Positions 1 through 8,629 of a stretch of DNA of 52,631 nt are shown here, in pieces. Below the pieces are notes generated by a model. It did not search any database. It saw nothing but the letters and a program-made list of their open reading frames with translations, and was not told the origin of the DNA. How positions within the stretch are numbered: position 1 is the stretch's first letter; each line of letters begins with the position of its first letter. The stretch is from assembly GCA_963825765.1 (NCBI GenBank), contig CAWGUU010000016.1:1-52631 (forward strand), written 5' to 3'. This DNA comes from CAWGUU01 sp963825765 (GTDB taxonomy: Bacteria > Actinomycetota > Acidimicrobiia > Acidimicrobiales > AC-14). A program made the translations under genes and the position numbers.

Positions 1-47
1 CCTCGCCCCGCCGCTGCCGCGGATCGTACTGTCGATAGCCTTGTGAC

Positions 48-635
48 GTGCGGTATCCGGGGTCGGGGAGGGGCGCCACGTGGGCGGCCGCGGCCCTTGC
101 CGTCCTGATGGTGACGGCCGGCTGCGGCGACGGCACGAGCGGAGAATCCGTGTTGAAGCCGAGCACATCGACGACGCCGTCGACCCCGACGACCGGCAAC
201 GACGACGGCTCCACGGTCGGCGCGACCACGACCGAGCCCGTCCCACCGACGACGGCCGCGTCGCAGACGCCTCCGACCGGGCCCGGGCTCCCGCCGTCCC
301 CCCCGCCGTCGCAGCCGGTGGTCACGGGCGAGGGTTCGGTCGCGACGGACCTGTCGGCCCTGCCCGGCTGTGAAGGGACCATGCCTCTGACCAGGCTTTC
401 CTGGCAGCCAGCGGGCGCGGATGTGCAGGTGGTGGCCGTGTCGGCCCGGCCGGACGGGCTGGACAGTGGCAACTACACCACCAGCGAGGAGCTGCCGGCC
501 GATCATTCGACCTACGAGTTGCGGGACTCGCAGCCGGGTGGCGTCTACTACTGGCGGGTGCTCACCCGCCGGGGGGACGCGTGGGCGGCCAGCGCGACGG
601 CGCAGTTCGAGGGCCCGACCTGCGTCGCGTTCTGA
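48..635 (+). CDS. Thr/Pro-rich lipoprotein
   Basis: Predicted exported lipoprotein of 195 residues with a GTG start. The N-terminus carries basic residues, then a hydrophobic stretch ending in a lipobox (VTAGC, Cys26), so it should be lipidated and held on the outer face of the membrane. Residues about 30-105 are a low-complexity Thr/Ser/Pro linker. The last 90 residues form a compact domain with regularly spaced aromatic residues and a Cys near each end, resembling a fibronectin-type beta-sandwich; that fold is inference. It ends 7 bases before the next gene, which suggests co-transcription. No specific function can be assigned. Confidence 0.75.
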   Translation: MRYPGSGRGATWAAAALAVLMVTAGCGDGTSGESVLKPSTSTTPSTPTTGNDDGSTVGATTTEPVPPTTAASQTPPTGPGLPPSPPPSQPVVTGEGSVATDLSALPGCEGTMPLTRLSWQPAGADVQVVAVSARPDGLDSGNYTTSEELPADHSTYELRDSQPGGVYYWRVLTRRGDAWAASATAQFEGPTCVAF

Positions 636-642
636 ACGAGTG

Positions 643-1482
643 ATGAAGTTCGGGTTCGTGCTCCCCGGCGGGAGCGCCGTCGAGCAGCTGGAGCTGGCCG
701 TCCTCGCCGACCAGACGGGGTGGGACGGCGTGTTCGTGTGGGAGGCCTCCTACGGCGTCGACCCGTGGACGCTGCTGGCGGCCATGTCCCAGCGCACGAC
801 CAACGTCCGCCTGGGCACGATGCTCACGCCGCTTCCCTGGCGCCGCCCGTGGAAGGTGGCCAGCCAGGTGCTCACCCTCGACCAGCTGTCGGGCGGCCGG
901 GCCATCCTGGCCGTCGGCCTCGGGGCGGTCGACGACGCCCTCGGCCAAACCGGCGAGGAGACCGACCGCCGGGTGCGGGCCGAGCGGCTCGACGAGGGGA
1001 TCGACCTGGTCAGGGGCCTGCTCGCCGGCAAGAAGAAGTTCTCCGGCCGTCACTACAGCGTCGACCTGTCGGCACGGGAGGATCTCGACGCCACCGCCGC
1101 CGTCGTGCAGCGGCCGCGTCCACCGATCTGGGTCGTCGGCGTGTGGCCCCGGCCCAAGTCGATGCGGCGGGTGATCCGGGGCGACGGTCTGATCCCGATG
1201 TGTATGGGCGACGACGGCGTGCGACCGGCCGAGCCGAGCGATATCGAGGAGATGATCGGCTGGCTGGCCTGGACCGGCGGCGAGCGACGCCAGTTCGACG
1301 TGATCGTGGAGGGGGAGACGCCCGACGACAACCCCGCCGAGGCGGCGGCGATCGTCACACGCTGGAGCGACGTGGGTGCGAGCTGGTGGCTGGAGACCCG
1401 GTGGGGCGACCCCAACCACGGGCCGGAGAGGCTCGCCCAGGTGCGCCGCCGGCTCGAAGCCGGGCCGCCGTCTCAGCCGTGA
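643..1482 (+). CDS. Luciferase-like (LLM class) flavin/F420-dependent oxidoreductase
   Basis: Member of the bacterial luciferase-like TIM-barrel family, which use FMNH2 or reduced F420 to oxidise or reduce small molecules. The protein starts MKFGFVLPGG, the usual first beta strand, and continues with GWDGVFVWE, then the RLGTMLTPLPWRRPWKVA segment and the DQLSGGRAILAVGLG region typical of the family. Its 279 residues are a normal length. The open frame extends upstream into the previous gene, but the ATG (with a GTG one codon before it) just after the lipoprotein stop is the sensible start. The end overlaps the convergent fxsA-like gene by 10 bases. Cofactor (FMN or F420) and substrate cannot be told from sequence. 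Confidence 0.85.
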   Translation: MKFGFVLPGGSAVEQLELAVLADQTGWDGVFVWEASYGVDPWTLLAAMSQRTTNVRLGTMLTPLPWRRPWKVASQVLTLDQLSGGRAILAVGLGAVDDALGQTGEETDRRVRAERLDEGIDLVRGLLAGKKKFSGRHYSVDLSAREDLDATAAVVQRPRPPIWVVGVWPRPKSMRRVIRGDGLIPMCMGDDGVRPAEPSDIEEMIGWLAWTGGERRQFDVIVEGETPDDNPAEAAAIVTRWSDVGASWWLETRWGDPNHGPERLAQVRRRLEAGPPSQP

Positions 1483-1868
1483 TAGTCCTGCGGCCGTCGG
1501 ACCTCGATGACCTTGCCCACGAACCGGCGCAGCAGCGTGGCCCGGACGACGGCGCGGACGGGTGGCAGGAGCAGTAGCAGGGCGAGGATGTCGGTGACGA
1601 ATCCGGGGGTGAGCATCAGGGCGCCGGCGAAGAGGATGAGCACGCCGTCGACGATCTCGCGGCCCGGGACGGCGCCGGCCTCGATCTGGCGGCGGAAGCG
1701 GGACCACACCGCCAGCCCCTCCCGCCGGGCCAGCCACGCGCCCACGAAGCCGACGACGAGCAGGAGGGCGATCGTGTACAAGGCGCCGATCGCCTGGCCC
1801 ACCTGGATGATGACGAACAGCTCGACGATGGGTACGACGACGAAGATCACTGCCAGCAGGGCGACCAT
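1473..1868 (-). CDS. fxsA: FxsA family membrane protein
   Basis: Small integral membrane protein of the FxsA family, named for an E. coli protein that relieves phage exclusion when overproduced; its normal role is unknown. Three or four hydrophobic segments are visible: residues 1-25, 30-50 and 75-105. The family signature is present as the Glu in the first helix (VPIVELFVI) and the segment GALMLTPGFVTDILALLLLLPP. At 131 residues it is slightly shorter than the E. coli protein. It converges on the monooxygenase gene and diverges from the next gene across about 34 bases, so both promoters must lie in that short gap. Confidence 0.88.
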   Translation of the reverse strand: MVALLAVIFVVVPIVELFVIIQVGQAIGALYTIALLLVVGFVGAWLARREGLAVWSRFRRQIEAGAVPGREIVDGVLILFAGALMLTPGFVTDILALLLLLPPVRAVVRATLLRRFVGKVIEVRRPQDYHG

Positions 1869-1902
1869 GGTGTCAATGGTACGCCCGGGTACTGTGCTTT
1901 GA

Positions 1903-2826
1903 ATGCCGCTCCTCGAGCGCAGCCGGCAGTGGTTGGGCCTCCCCGAACCGGCTGGGCGATCCCCCCGTTCGGCCCGCCAGGGCAGCTTCTGGAGCCGTCA
2001 CGTCTGGCCGCCGACCATTTTCGGGATCGTGATCGTCGTCCTGCTGGCGTCGGTGCTGATCGGGTTCGTCGGTGGCTACGTCTACACCCAGTCGAGTGCC
2101 GGCAAGGTCGAGCTGCAGGATCCGGCGGGGCCGGTGCGGCCCGAGAACGCCAACCCCGTACCGACCGCGGCACCCACCGCAGGGCCCACGACGACCAAGC
2201 TCGAGGTCCTGTCGGTCGAGGCCCTCGGCAAGAAGGTGGAACCCTCAGTCTGGAGAGTGACCACCATGGACGAGGCGGGGAAGCCGGTGGAGGTGTCGGC
2301 GATGGTGGCGGGATCGTATGGAGGCGAGACCTTCCTGCTGACCTCGTTCGCGGCGGTCAGGGCCGCCACCAAGAGTCCCGGGCCCGAGATCATCCTCCAC
2401 AACGGGGGCAGCCAGACCGCTGCCACGCTCTGGACCTGGCAGGAGGACCGTGACCTCGCCCTCCTGGTCATGCCCCGGCCTGCCCCGCCGCTCCCATGGG
2501 TGGGCGACAACCCGGTGCCCAAGGCCGGCGACAAGGTCTTCGTGGCGGCGGAGGGCTCACCCCTCGCCCAGGGGAGGATCAGGTCCATCTCCTCGACGGG
2601 CATCGAGCACGACATCCCGATCGACAGCCTGCGCCAGGGTGGGGCGCTGGTGAACGACAAGGGCGAGGTGCTCGGGATGACGTCGAGCGAGTACAACCCT
2701 GGCGGGGTCGGCACCGACCTGATCTTCATCGCCATCCCCATCCGCAACGCCTGCGAGCAGGTGCTCTCGTGCAGCACCAGCAACCCCGCGGGACCGTCGC
2801 CGACCCCGAACACAACCACGCCATAG
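1903..2826 (+). CDS. Membrane-anchored trypsin/HtrA-like protein, catalytically degenerate
   Basis: A 307-residue protein with a cytoplasmic N-terminus, one transmembrane helix (about residues 39-62), a Thr/Pro linker and an extracytoplasmic domain with the layout of a chymotrypsin/HtrA protease. Recognisable landmarks are TFLLTSFAAV (where HtrA has LTNxHVV), EDRDLALLVM (the catalytic-Asp strand, DLALL) and LRQGGALVNDKGEVLGM (where active enzymes have GxSGGP). The catalytic His and the nucleophilic Ser are both absent, so it is probably a pseudo-protease, acting as a binding or sensor domain. Its end lies 37 bases from the convergent PBP gene. The fold assignment is moderately secure; the role is unknown. 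Confidence 0.7.
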   Translation: MPLLERSRQWLGLPEPAGRSPRSARQGSFWSRHVWPPTIFGIVIVVLLASVLIGFVGGYVYTQSSAGKVELQDPAGPVRPENANPVPTAAPTAGPTTTKLEVLSVEALGKKVEPSVWRVTTMDEAGKPVEVSAMVAGSYGGETFLLTSFAAVRAATKSPGPEIILHNGGSQTAATLWTWQEDRDLALLVMPRPAPPLPWVGDNPVPKAGDKVFVAAEGSPLAQGRIRSISSTGIEHDIPIDSLRQGGALVNDKGEVLGMTSSEYNPGGVGTDLIFIAIPIRNACEQVLSCSTSNPAGPSPTPNTTTP

Positions 2827-2863
2827 GCGCCACCGGCCCTCGAGGCGGCCGCGGCGTGGGCCC

Positions 2864-5095
2864 CTACGGAGGGGCGTTCTTCACCGTCGTCGGCGGCGTC
2901 GGCGGTGTGGTGATCTGCGGCAGCGTCACGTTCGGCAGCCCGGGGATGGTGAAGCCCGTGTTCGGCGTGGGCACCAGCGGGGTCTGCGGGTAGAGGGTGA
3001 CGGGCGGGCCGACGAGGAGGATCTGATCGGCGGGTTCCGAGACCGGGGCCAGTTGCACCGGCGCCCGGCGGGGTCCGGCGCTGACGTCACCGGCGAGCGG
3101 CGTGGGCGCCGGGAAGTCGGCCGGCGGCTTGCCCTTCATGGCCTCGCCCATGAACGCCTTCCACGTGGCGGCCGGGATCGTGCCTCCGTAGACCTTGGAC
3201 ACGCCCTTGATGTTGTAGAGCGAGCGGGTGTTCGAGTCGCTGTAGCCCATCCAGACCGACGTGGACAGGGTGGGCGTGTAGCCCACGAACCAGGCATCCC
3301 GGTTGAGGTCGGCACTCCCGGTCTTGCCCGCCGAACCATCCGGCCTGTCGATGTCGGCGCCTTTGCCGGTGCCGCTGGTGATGACGCCCTTGAGCACGTC
3401 GTTGACGTTGTCGGCGATGTTCTCGGCCAGCACCCGCTTCGGTGCCCGCTTGGTGTTGTCCTCCAGCACCTGGCCGTAGGCGTCGGTGACCTTCACCACC
3501 GGTGTGGCCGCGAACTGGTTGCCCCGGTTGGCCAGGACGCTGAAGGCGGCGGCCATGTCGAGCGGGGAGACCTCCGCTGCGCCGAGGGTGAGGCTGGCGC
3601 CGTAGGGCTCGCCGTTGGGCTGCTTGCCGTCCGGCGACACCATCGTGATGCCGAGCCGGTGCGCCATCTCGGCCGTCTCTGTGATCCCGACGTCGCCGAC
3701 GAGCTGGGCGTACACGGTGTTGACCGAGTTCTCGGTGGCCTCCCGAAGGCTGATGCTGCCGTAGCTGCCGCTCTCGACGTTCTTCACCGTGCACTGGGTG
3801 CCGCTGCAGTTGGGGAAGGTGTACGAGCCCGGCCCCGAGTACACCCGGCCCGGCCCGATGCCCTCCTCGAAGGCCCGGGCCAACGTGAAGACCTTGAACG
3901 CCGACCCTGGCTGGCGGCCGGAGCCCCCGCCGGCCAGGCAGATGGGCCCGTCGGTGGGCTGGGGCTGCCCGTCACGGGACTGGCAGGCGCCCAGTGCCAG
4001 GTTGACCTGCGACTCGGCGAAGTCCCGCCCCCCGACGAGGGCCTTGACGTACCCCGTCCCCGGCTCCACCGACACCATCGCCATCTCCAGCGGCGATTCC
4101 GTGTTCGACAGCGAATTGGCGACCGCTTCCTCGGCCGTGGTCTGGAGATTGGGGTCGAGGGTGGTCTCCACCTTCAGGCCGCCCCTGTAGACGATGTCGT
4201 CGCCGTACTTGGCCACGAGGTAGCGCACCACGTAGTCGACGAAGTACGGCTGGGTGGTTGACTGGAGCTCGACGGGGTGGACCAGGGTGGCGTTGGCCGG
4301 CGGCGGGACGTCGGTGCTGCCGACCAGGAAGATCTTCTGCTGGACCGCCTCGGCGTGCTGCACCGAGCTGATCCGCTTCTGGTCGAGCATGGCGTCGAGC
4401 ACGCCGAGCCGGTTGGCCTCGGCCTGCGTCGGGTTGGTGCGAGGGTCGAGCTCGGAGGGGGCGGAGAGGAGGCCGGCCAGCATGGCCGACTCCGAGACGT
4501 TCAGGTTGTTGACCGGCTTCTTGAAGTACGACTCCGCCGCCGCGCCGATCCCGTAGGCGCCACCGCCGTAGTACACGGTGGACATGTAGCGGTAGAGGAT
4601 CTCCTCCTTGTCGACCTTGCGGTCGAGCTGGCCGGCCAGCACCGCCTCGCGGATCTTGCGGGACAGCGTGCGGTCGTCCCCCACGTAGACCTTCTTGATG
4701 TACTGCTGGGTGATCGTCGAGCCGCCCTGGACGACCTTCTTGCCCCGGAAGTCGGCCCACGCCGCCCGCATGGCGCCGATCAGGTCGAAGCCGCTGTGGG
4801 AGTAGAAGCGCTTGTCCTCGGCGGCCACGACCGCGGCCTTGGTGATGTCGGGGATGTCGGACTGCTTGACCGGGATGCTGGTGTCGAAACGGCGGAGGAC
4901 GCCGATCTCCTGGCCGTTGGCGTCGAGGATGTGGGTGATCCGCGACTCGACGCTCGGCTTGGGCTCCGGCAGCTCGGGGGCCGGGAACGGCAGGTAGATG
5001 ATCGAGAAGAGGGCGGTTCCCGCGGTGACGACCGGGGCCACGATCGCGATGAGCAGGAAGACCCCGACGGCCTTGGCGATCACGACCGGGCTCAT
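2864..5095 (-). CDS. Bifunctional penicillin-binding protein (transglycosylase/transpeptidase, PonA2-like)
   Basis: Class A penicillin-binding protein, 743 residues, that polymerises glycan strands and cross-links peptidoglycan outside the membrane. There is one N-terminal transmembrane helix (residues 8-35). The GT51 glycosyltransferase domain follows with catalytic Glu93 in AAEDKRFYSH and the QGGSTITQQ motif near 123-131. The transpeptidase domain has the nucleophile Ser398 in GSAFK, the SVN motif at 457-459 and KTG at 591-593. A Pro/Thr-rich tail ends the protein; no PASTA domain is seen. The nearby whiB and paired ArsA-like genes match the ponA2-whiB4 neighbourhood of mycobacteria, which supports the PonA2-like label. 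It is transcribed divergently from selA. Confidence 0.93.
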   Translation of the reverse strand: MSPVVIAKAVGVFLLIAIVAPVVTAGTALFSIIYLPFPAPELPEPKPSVESRITHILDANGQEIGVLRRFDTSIPVKQSDIPDITKAAVVAAEDKRFYSHSGFDLIGAMRAAWADFRGKKVVQGGSTITQQYIKKVYVGDDRTLSRKIREAVLAGQLDRKVDKEEILYRYMSTVYYGGGAYGIGAAAESYFKKPVNNLNVSESAMLAGLLSAPSELDPRTNPTQAEANRLGVLDAMLDQKRISSVQHAEAVQQKIFLVGSTDVPPPANATLVHPVELQSTTQPYFVDYVVRYLVAKYGDDIVYRGGLKVETTLDPNLQTTAEEAVANSLSNTESPLEMAMVSVEPGTGYVKALVGGRDFAESQVNLALGACQSRDGQPQPTDGPICLAGGGSGRQPGSAFKVFTLARAFEEGIGPGRVYSGPGSYTFPNCSGTQCTVKNVESGSYGSISLREATENSVNTVYAQLVGDVGITETAEMAHRLGITMVSPDGKQPNGEPYGASLTLGAAEVSPLDMAAAFSVLANRGNQFAATPVVKVTDAYGQVLEDNTKRAPKRVLAENIADNVNDVLKGVITSGTGKGADIDRPDGSAGKTGSADLNRDAWFVGYTPTLSTSVWMGYSDSNTRSLYNIKGVSKVYGGTIPAATWKAFMGEAMKGKPPADFPAPTPLAGDVSAGPRRAPVQLAPVSEPADQILLVGPPVTLYPQTPLVPTPNTGFTIPGLPNVTLPQITTPPTPPTTVKNAPP

Positions 5096-5170
5096 TGTTC
5101 ATGATCCTAATGGCCGAGGGTTCGCCGCCGGGTGGCGGCTCCACGCCCCGCTCGCCCGTATCCTCGCTGC

Positions 5171-6475
5171 GTGGACCGGGCCAGACCCCCGTCGGTGGAC
5201 GCGTTGGCGCGGGACCTGGCCGACGTCGGACTGCCCCACCCCCTGCTCGTCGACGCGGCCCGGGCGGCAATCGCATCCGGGGACCCTGCGTCGGCCCGGG
5301 TGCGCGCCGAGGAGCTGGCGGCGGCCCTGCTGCGGCCGGTGGTCAACGCCACGGGCGTCCTCCTCCACACCAACCTGGGGCGGGCGCCGCTGGGTGCAGG
5401 TTGGTCTGGAGGTGGGCCGGTGGCCTCGGGCCGCTACGCCAACCTGGAGATCGACCTGGTCACCGGCCGACGGGCCTCCCGCGGGAACCACGCGGCCGCA
5501 CTGCTGGCCCGGGCGGCGGGCGCGGAAGCCGCCCACGTGGTCAACAACGGGGCCGCCGCCCTGCTGCTGGTCCTGGCCGCCCTCGCCCGGGACCGGGCGG
5601 TGGTGGTGTCCCGCGGGGAGCTGGTCGAGATCGGCGGCGGGTTCCGGGTGCCGGAGGTGATGGCCCAGTCAGGCGCCCGCCTCGTCGAGGTGGGCACCAC
5701 CAACCGCACCCGGCTGGCCGACTACCGGGCGGCGGTCGACGACCCTGAGGTCGCCCTGATCCTGAAGGTCCACCAGTCGAACTACCGGATCGTGGGGTTC
5801 ACCGAGTCGGTCGACGTCGCTCAGCTGGCCGGGCTCGGGCCGCCGGTCGTGGCCGACATCGGCTCGGGACTGCTCGACAATGGCACGCCGTGGCTGGCGG
5901 GCGGGCCGCCCGGGTGGCTGGCGGGGGAGCCGGCGGCCCGCCAGACGCTGGCCGCCGGTGCGGTCGCGGTCACGTTCTCGGGCGACAAGCTGCTGGGCGG
6001 GCCCCAGGCCGGAGTGATCGCCGGCCGGGCCGACGTGGTCGCGGCGTGCGCCCGCCACCCGCTCAGCCGGGCCCTTCGCCCCGGCGGCCTCGTGCTGGCC
6101 GCCCTCCAGGAGACCGCCCTCGCCTACCTGCGGCGCGACGGCGACGCCATCCCGTTCTGGCGGATGGCCTCGTTGCCGGTCGACGCCCTGTGGCGGCGGG
6201 CCGAGGCCCTGGGCGTCGGAACCCCGTGCGAGACGATGGCCGTCGCCGGAGGCGGGTCGGTGCCGGGGCACGACGTGCCGTCGGCCGGCGTCTCCCTCGA
6301 CGGCGACCACACCGCCGCCCTGCGGGCCAACGACCCGCCGATCGTCGCCCGGGTCCACGACGGCCGCACCGTCTGCGACCTGCGCACCGTCGACCCGGCC
6401 GACGACCCGGTGCTGGCCAAGGCGCTGGCGGCCGTCACCGCCGACTCCGCCGGCTCCGCCGGCTTCGACGGCTGA
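5171..6475 (+). CDS. selA: L-seryl-tRNA(Sec) selenium transferase
   Basis: SelA is a pyridoxal-phosphate enzyme that converts seryl-tRNA(Sec) to selenocysteinyl-tRNA(Sec) using selenophosphate. Seen here are the N-terminal PSVDALARDL region, VVNATGVLLHTNLGRAPL, VVNNGAAALLL, and the PLP-lysine motif SGDKLLGGPQAG. Length (434 residues from the chosen GTG) is normal. An earlier in-frame GTG at 5132 would add 13 residues rich in Pro and Arg; I prefer 5171 because the family-like sequence begins there. The stop is one base before the selB start, so the two are coupled. selD and tRNA-Sec are not in the window. Confidence 0.93.
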   Translation: MDRARPPSVDALARDLADVGLPHPLLVDAARAAIASGDPASARVRAEELAAALLRPVVNATGVLLHTNLGRAPLGAGWSGGGPVASGRYANLEIDLVTGRRASRGNHAAALLARAAGAEAAHVVNNGAAALLLVLAALARDRAVVVSRGELVEIGGGFRVPEVMAQSGARLVEVGTTNRTRLADYRAAVDDPEVALILKVHQSNYRIVGFTESVDVAQLAGLGPPVVADIGSGLLDNGTPWLAGGPPGWLAGEPAARQTLAAGAVAVTFSGDKLLGGPQAGVIAGRADVVAACARHPLSRALRPGGLVLAALQETALAYLRRDGDAIPFWRMASLPVDALWRRAEALGVGTPCETMAVAGGGSVPGHDVPSAGVSLDGDHTAALRANDPPIVARVHDGRTVCDLRTVDPADDPVLAKALAAVTADSAGSAGFDG

Positions 6476-6476
6476 G

Positions 6477-8210
6477 TTGCACGTCGTCGCCACCGCCGGC
6501 CACGTCGACCACGGCAAGTCGACCCTGGTCCTGGCCCTCACCGGGATGGACCCCGACCGCTTCGCCGAGGAGAAGGAGCGTGGCCTCACCATCGACCTGG
6601 GGTTCGCCTGGACCACGCTGGCGTCGGGTCGCCGCCTCGCCTTCGTCGACGTCCCCGGCCACGTGCGGTTCATCAAGAACATGCTGGCGGGGGTGGGCGG
6701 CGTCGACGCCTGCATGTTCGTCGTTGCCGCCACCGAAGGCTGGAAGCCCCAGTCCGAGGAGCACCTGCGGATCCTGGAGCTGCTCGGCATCGGCCACGGG
6801 CTCGTCGTGCTGACCAAGGTGGGCCTGGTCGACTGCGAGACGAGGGAGCTGGCCCGCCTGGAGCTGGAGGACATGGTCGCCGGCACGTTCCTGGAGGGGG
6901 CCGAGGTAGTCGAGGTCGACGTCCCCGCCGGGGAGGGCGTGGAGGGGTTGCGGGCCGCGCTGGACCGCCTGCTCGAGACCACGCCGCTGGCGGTCGACCG
7001 GGGCCGGCCGCGGCTGTGGGTCGACCGTGTGTTCGCGGCCAAGGGTTCGGGCACGGTGGTCACCGGCACGCTGACGGGAGGACCACTGTCGGTCGACGAC
7101 GACCTGGTGACGGCGCCCACCGGCAGGAAGGTGCGGGTGCGGGGGCTGCAGAGCCTCCAGGAGCCACTCCGGCAGGTGGCGCCCGGGAGCCGGGTAGCGG
7201 TGAACCTGTCGGGTTTGGCCCACGACGAGGTGGCGCGCGGCGACGCCTTGGTCAGGCCCGGTCAGTGGCGGCCCACCCGTGTCTTCGACGCGTCGCTCCG
7301 CACCCTGCGGGCCCTCGACCACGACGTCACCCGCCGCGGCGCCTATCAGGTGTACGTCGGGTCGGGCGAGCACGCCGCCAGGGTGCGCATCCTTGGTGGC
7401 GGCGACGCCGCGGTCGGTCCGGGCGAGGAGGGCTTGATGCGCATCCATCTCCCCGTCGCCCTGCCGCTGCTGCCGGGCGACCGCTACATCCTGCGGGAGA
7501 GCGGTCGGGAGGAGACCGTGGGCGGCGGGGAGGTCCTCGACGTGGCGCCGGTGCTGGCGGTGTCGCGGGCTCGGCCGTCTCGGTCGGTCGACAGGGTGGT
7601 CGCCGAGCGCGGATGGGTGACCGCCAACGACCTGGAGCGCCTCACCGGCGAGCGCCGGTCACCGAACGCGGGTCGGTGGGTGGTGTCGCCCGAAGCCCTG
7701 GAGTCGGCAACGTCGCAGCTGGGAGAGGCCGTCGCCGCCGCCGGCCCCCTCGGTCTCGACGTCGCCGGGCTGGACGAGCGCGGGCGGGCGGTCCTCGGCA
7801 TGCTCGACGGGGTGGTGGTGGATGGCGGCCGCGCCCGTCCCGGCGCCGCGCCGGATCCCCTGGCCGGCCATCCCTTCCTGGCCGCCCTGGAGGCCTCGCC
7901 CTTCGTCCCGCCCGATCCCGGCGGCGTCGACCGGGCCGAGCTGTCCGAGCTGGTCCGGCGGGGTCTGGTCGTGCAGCGCGACGGCGTCTACTTCGCACCG
8001 TCGGCGGTGGCCGAGGCCGCCCACCGGGTGGCCGGGGCGCTGCAGACCCACCCCGAGGGGCTCACCGTGGCCCAGGTACGCGACGCCCTCGGCACCTCCC
8101 GCCGCCACGCCCTGCCGCTGCTGGCCGAGCTGGATGCCACGGGCGTGACCCGGCGAAGGGGAGACCTGCGTGTGGGCGGCCCCCGCCTGCCACCCCTACC
8201 GAACCGGTGA
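6477..8210 (+). CDS. selB: Selenocysteine-specific elongation factor SelB
   Basis: SelB is an EF-Tu-like GTPase that brings selenocysteinyl-tRNA to UGA codons followed by a SECIS hairpin. The start is TTG, one base after the selA stop. G1 (GHVDHGKST, residues 8-16), the switch region (ERGLTIDLGFAW) and G3 (DVPGHVRF) are intact. The G4 motif is unusual: TKVG stands where SelB proteins normally have TKxD, and the G5 region (VDVPAGEG) lacks the usual Ser-Ala. Beta-barrel domains follow, and the C-terminal 200 residues have the short helical repeats expected of the winged-helix SECIS-binding domains. Length, 577, is near normal. A hairpin terminator follows directly. Confidence 0.92.
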   Translation: MHVVATAGHVDHGKSTLVLALTGMDPDRFAEEKERGLTIDLGFAWTTLASGRRLAFVDVPGHVRFIKNMLAGVGGVDACMFVVAATEGWKPQSEEHLRILELLGIGHGLVVLTKVGLVDCETRELARLELEDMVAGTFLEGAEVVEVDVPAGEGVEGLRAALDRLLETTPLAVDRGRPRLWVDRVFAAKGSGTVVTGTLTGGPLSVDDDLVTAPTGRKVRVRGLQSLQEPLRQVAPGSRVAVNLSGLAHDEVARGDALVRPGQWRPTRVFDASLRTLRALDHDVTRRGAYQVYVGSGEHAARVRILGGGDAAVGPGEEGLMRIHLPVALPLLPGDRYILRESGREETVGGGEVLDVAPVLAVSRARPSRSVDRVVAERGWVTANDLERLTGERRSPNAGRWVVSPEALESATSQLGEAVAAAGPLGLDVAGLDERGRAVLGMLDGVVVDGGRARPGAAPDPLAGHPFLAALEASPFVPPDPGGVDRAELSELVRRGLVVQRDGVYFAPSAVAEAAHRVAGALQTHPEGLTVAQVRDALGTSRRHALPLLAELDATGVTRRRGDLRVGGPRLPPLPNR

Positions 8211-8215
8211 CGCTG

Positions 8216-8234
8216 AACCGCGCCAGGCGCGGTT
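8216..8234 (+). terminator. Hairpin terminator after selB
   Basis: A perfect 9-base inverted repeat (AACCGCGCC / GGCGCGGTT) separated by one base starts 6 bases after the selB stop. There is no U-tract, as is common in high-GC actinobacteria. It also lies just beyond the 3' end of the convergent whiB gene, so it could stop transcription from either side. Confidence 0.6.
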
Positions 8235-8266
8235 GTGCGTCACCAGTTGCGGGCGGGGGGGGTCGG

Positions 8267-8533
8267 TCAGCCTGTGGCGCTGTCGGCCATCAGGTGCTTG
8301 CGCTCGAGCTCGTTGAGCCCGCCCCAGATGCCGTGCGCCTCGTGGATGTGCAAGGCGTAGTCGAGGCACGCCCTGCGGACCGGGCAGATGGCGCAGATCG
8401 ACTTGGCCCGCTCCTCGCGGGCCTCCCGCTCGTCCTTGCGTTCGATGTGGGACGGCGGGAAGAACACCGCGGACTGCGGTCCCTTGCACGCCGCCCGCTG
8501 CCGCCACGGCTCCGTAACCCGATGCGTCTTCAC
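8267..8533 (-). CDS. whiB: WhiB-family iron-sulfur transcription regulator (WhiB4-like by position)
   Basis: WhiB proteins are small actinobacterial regulators that bind a redox-sensitive 4Fe-4S cluster and partner with sigma factors. All four cluster cysteines are present: Cys16 in AACKGP and Cys47, Cys50 and Cys56 in CAICPVRRAC. The GIWGG turn follows at about residue 68, then a basic segment ending the 88-residue protein. Start is GTG. Its placement between a class A PBP and two ArsA-like ATPases matches mycobacterial whiB4, so oxygen or nitric-oxide sensing is a reasonable guess, but the family has several paralogues. Confidence 0.9.
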   Translation of the reverse strand: MKTHRVTEPWRQRAACKGPQSAVFFPPSHIERKDEREAREERAKSICAICPVRRACLDYALHIHEAHGIWGGLNELERKHLMADSATG

Positions 8534-8629
8534 CCCGCCCCCAATCGCTCGGCGTGCTACCGTACCGCCCCCACGGCGGCCTGGACAAGGGTCAGATCGA
8601 ACATTTGTGCAGGTGAGAGCCCTGCCGGA

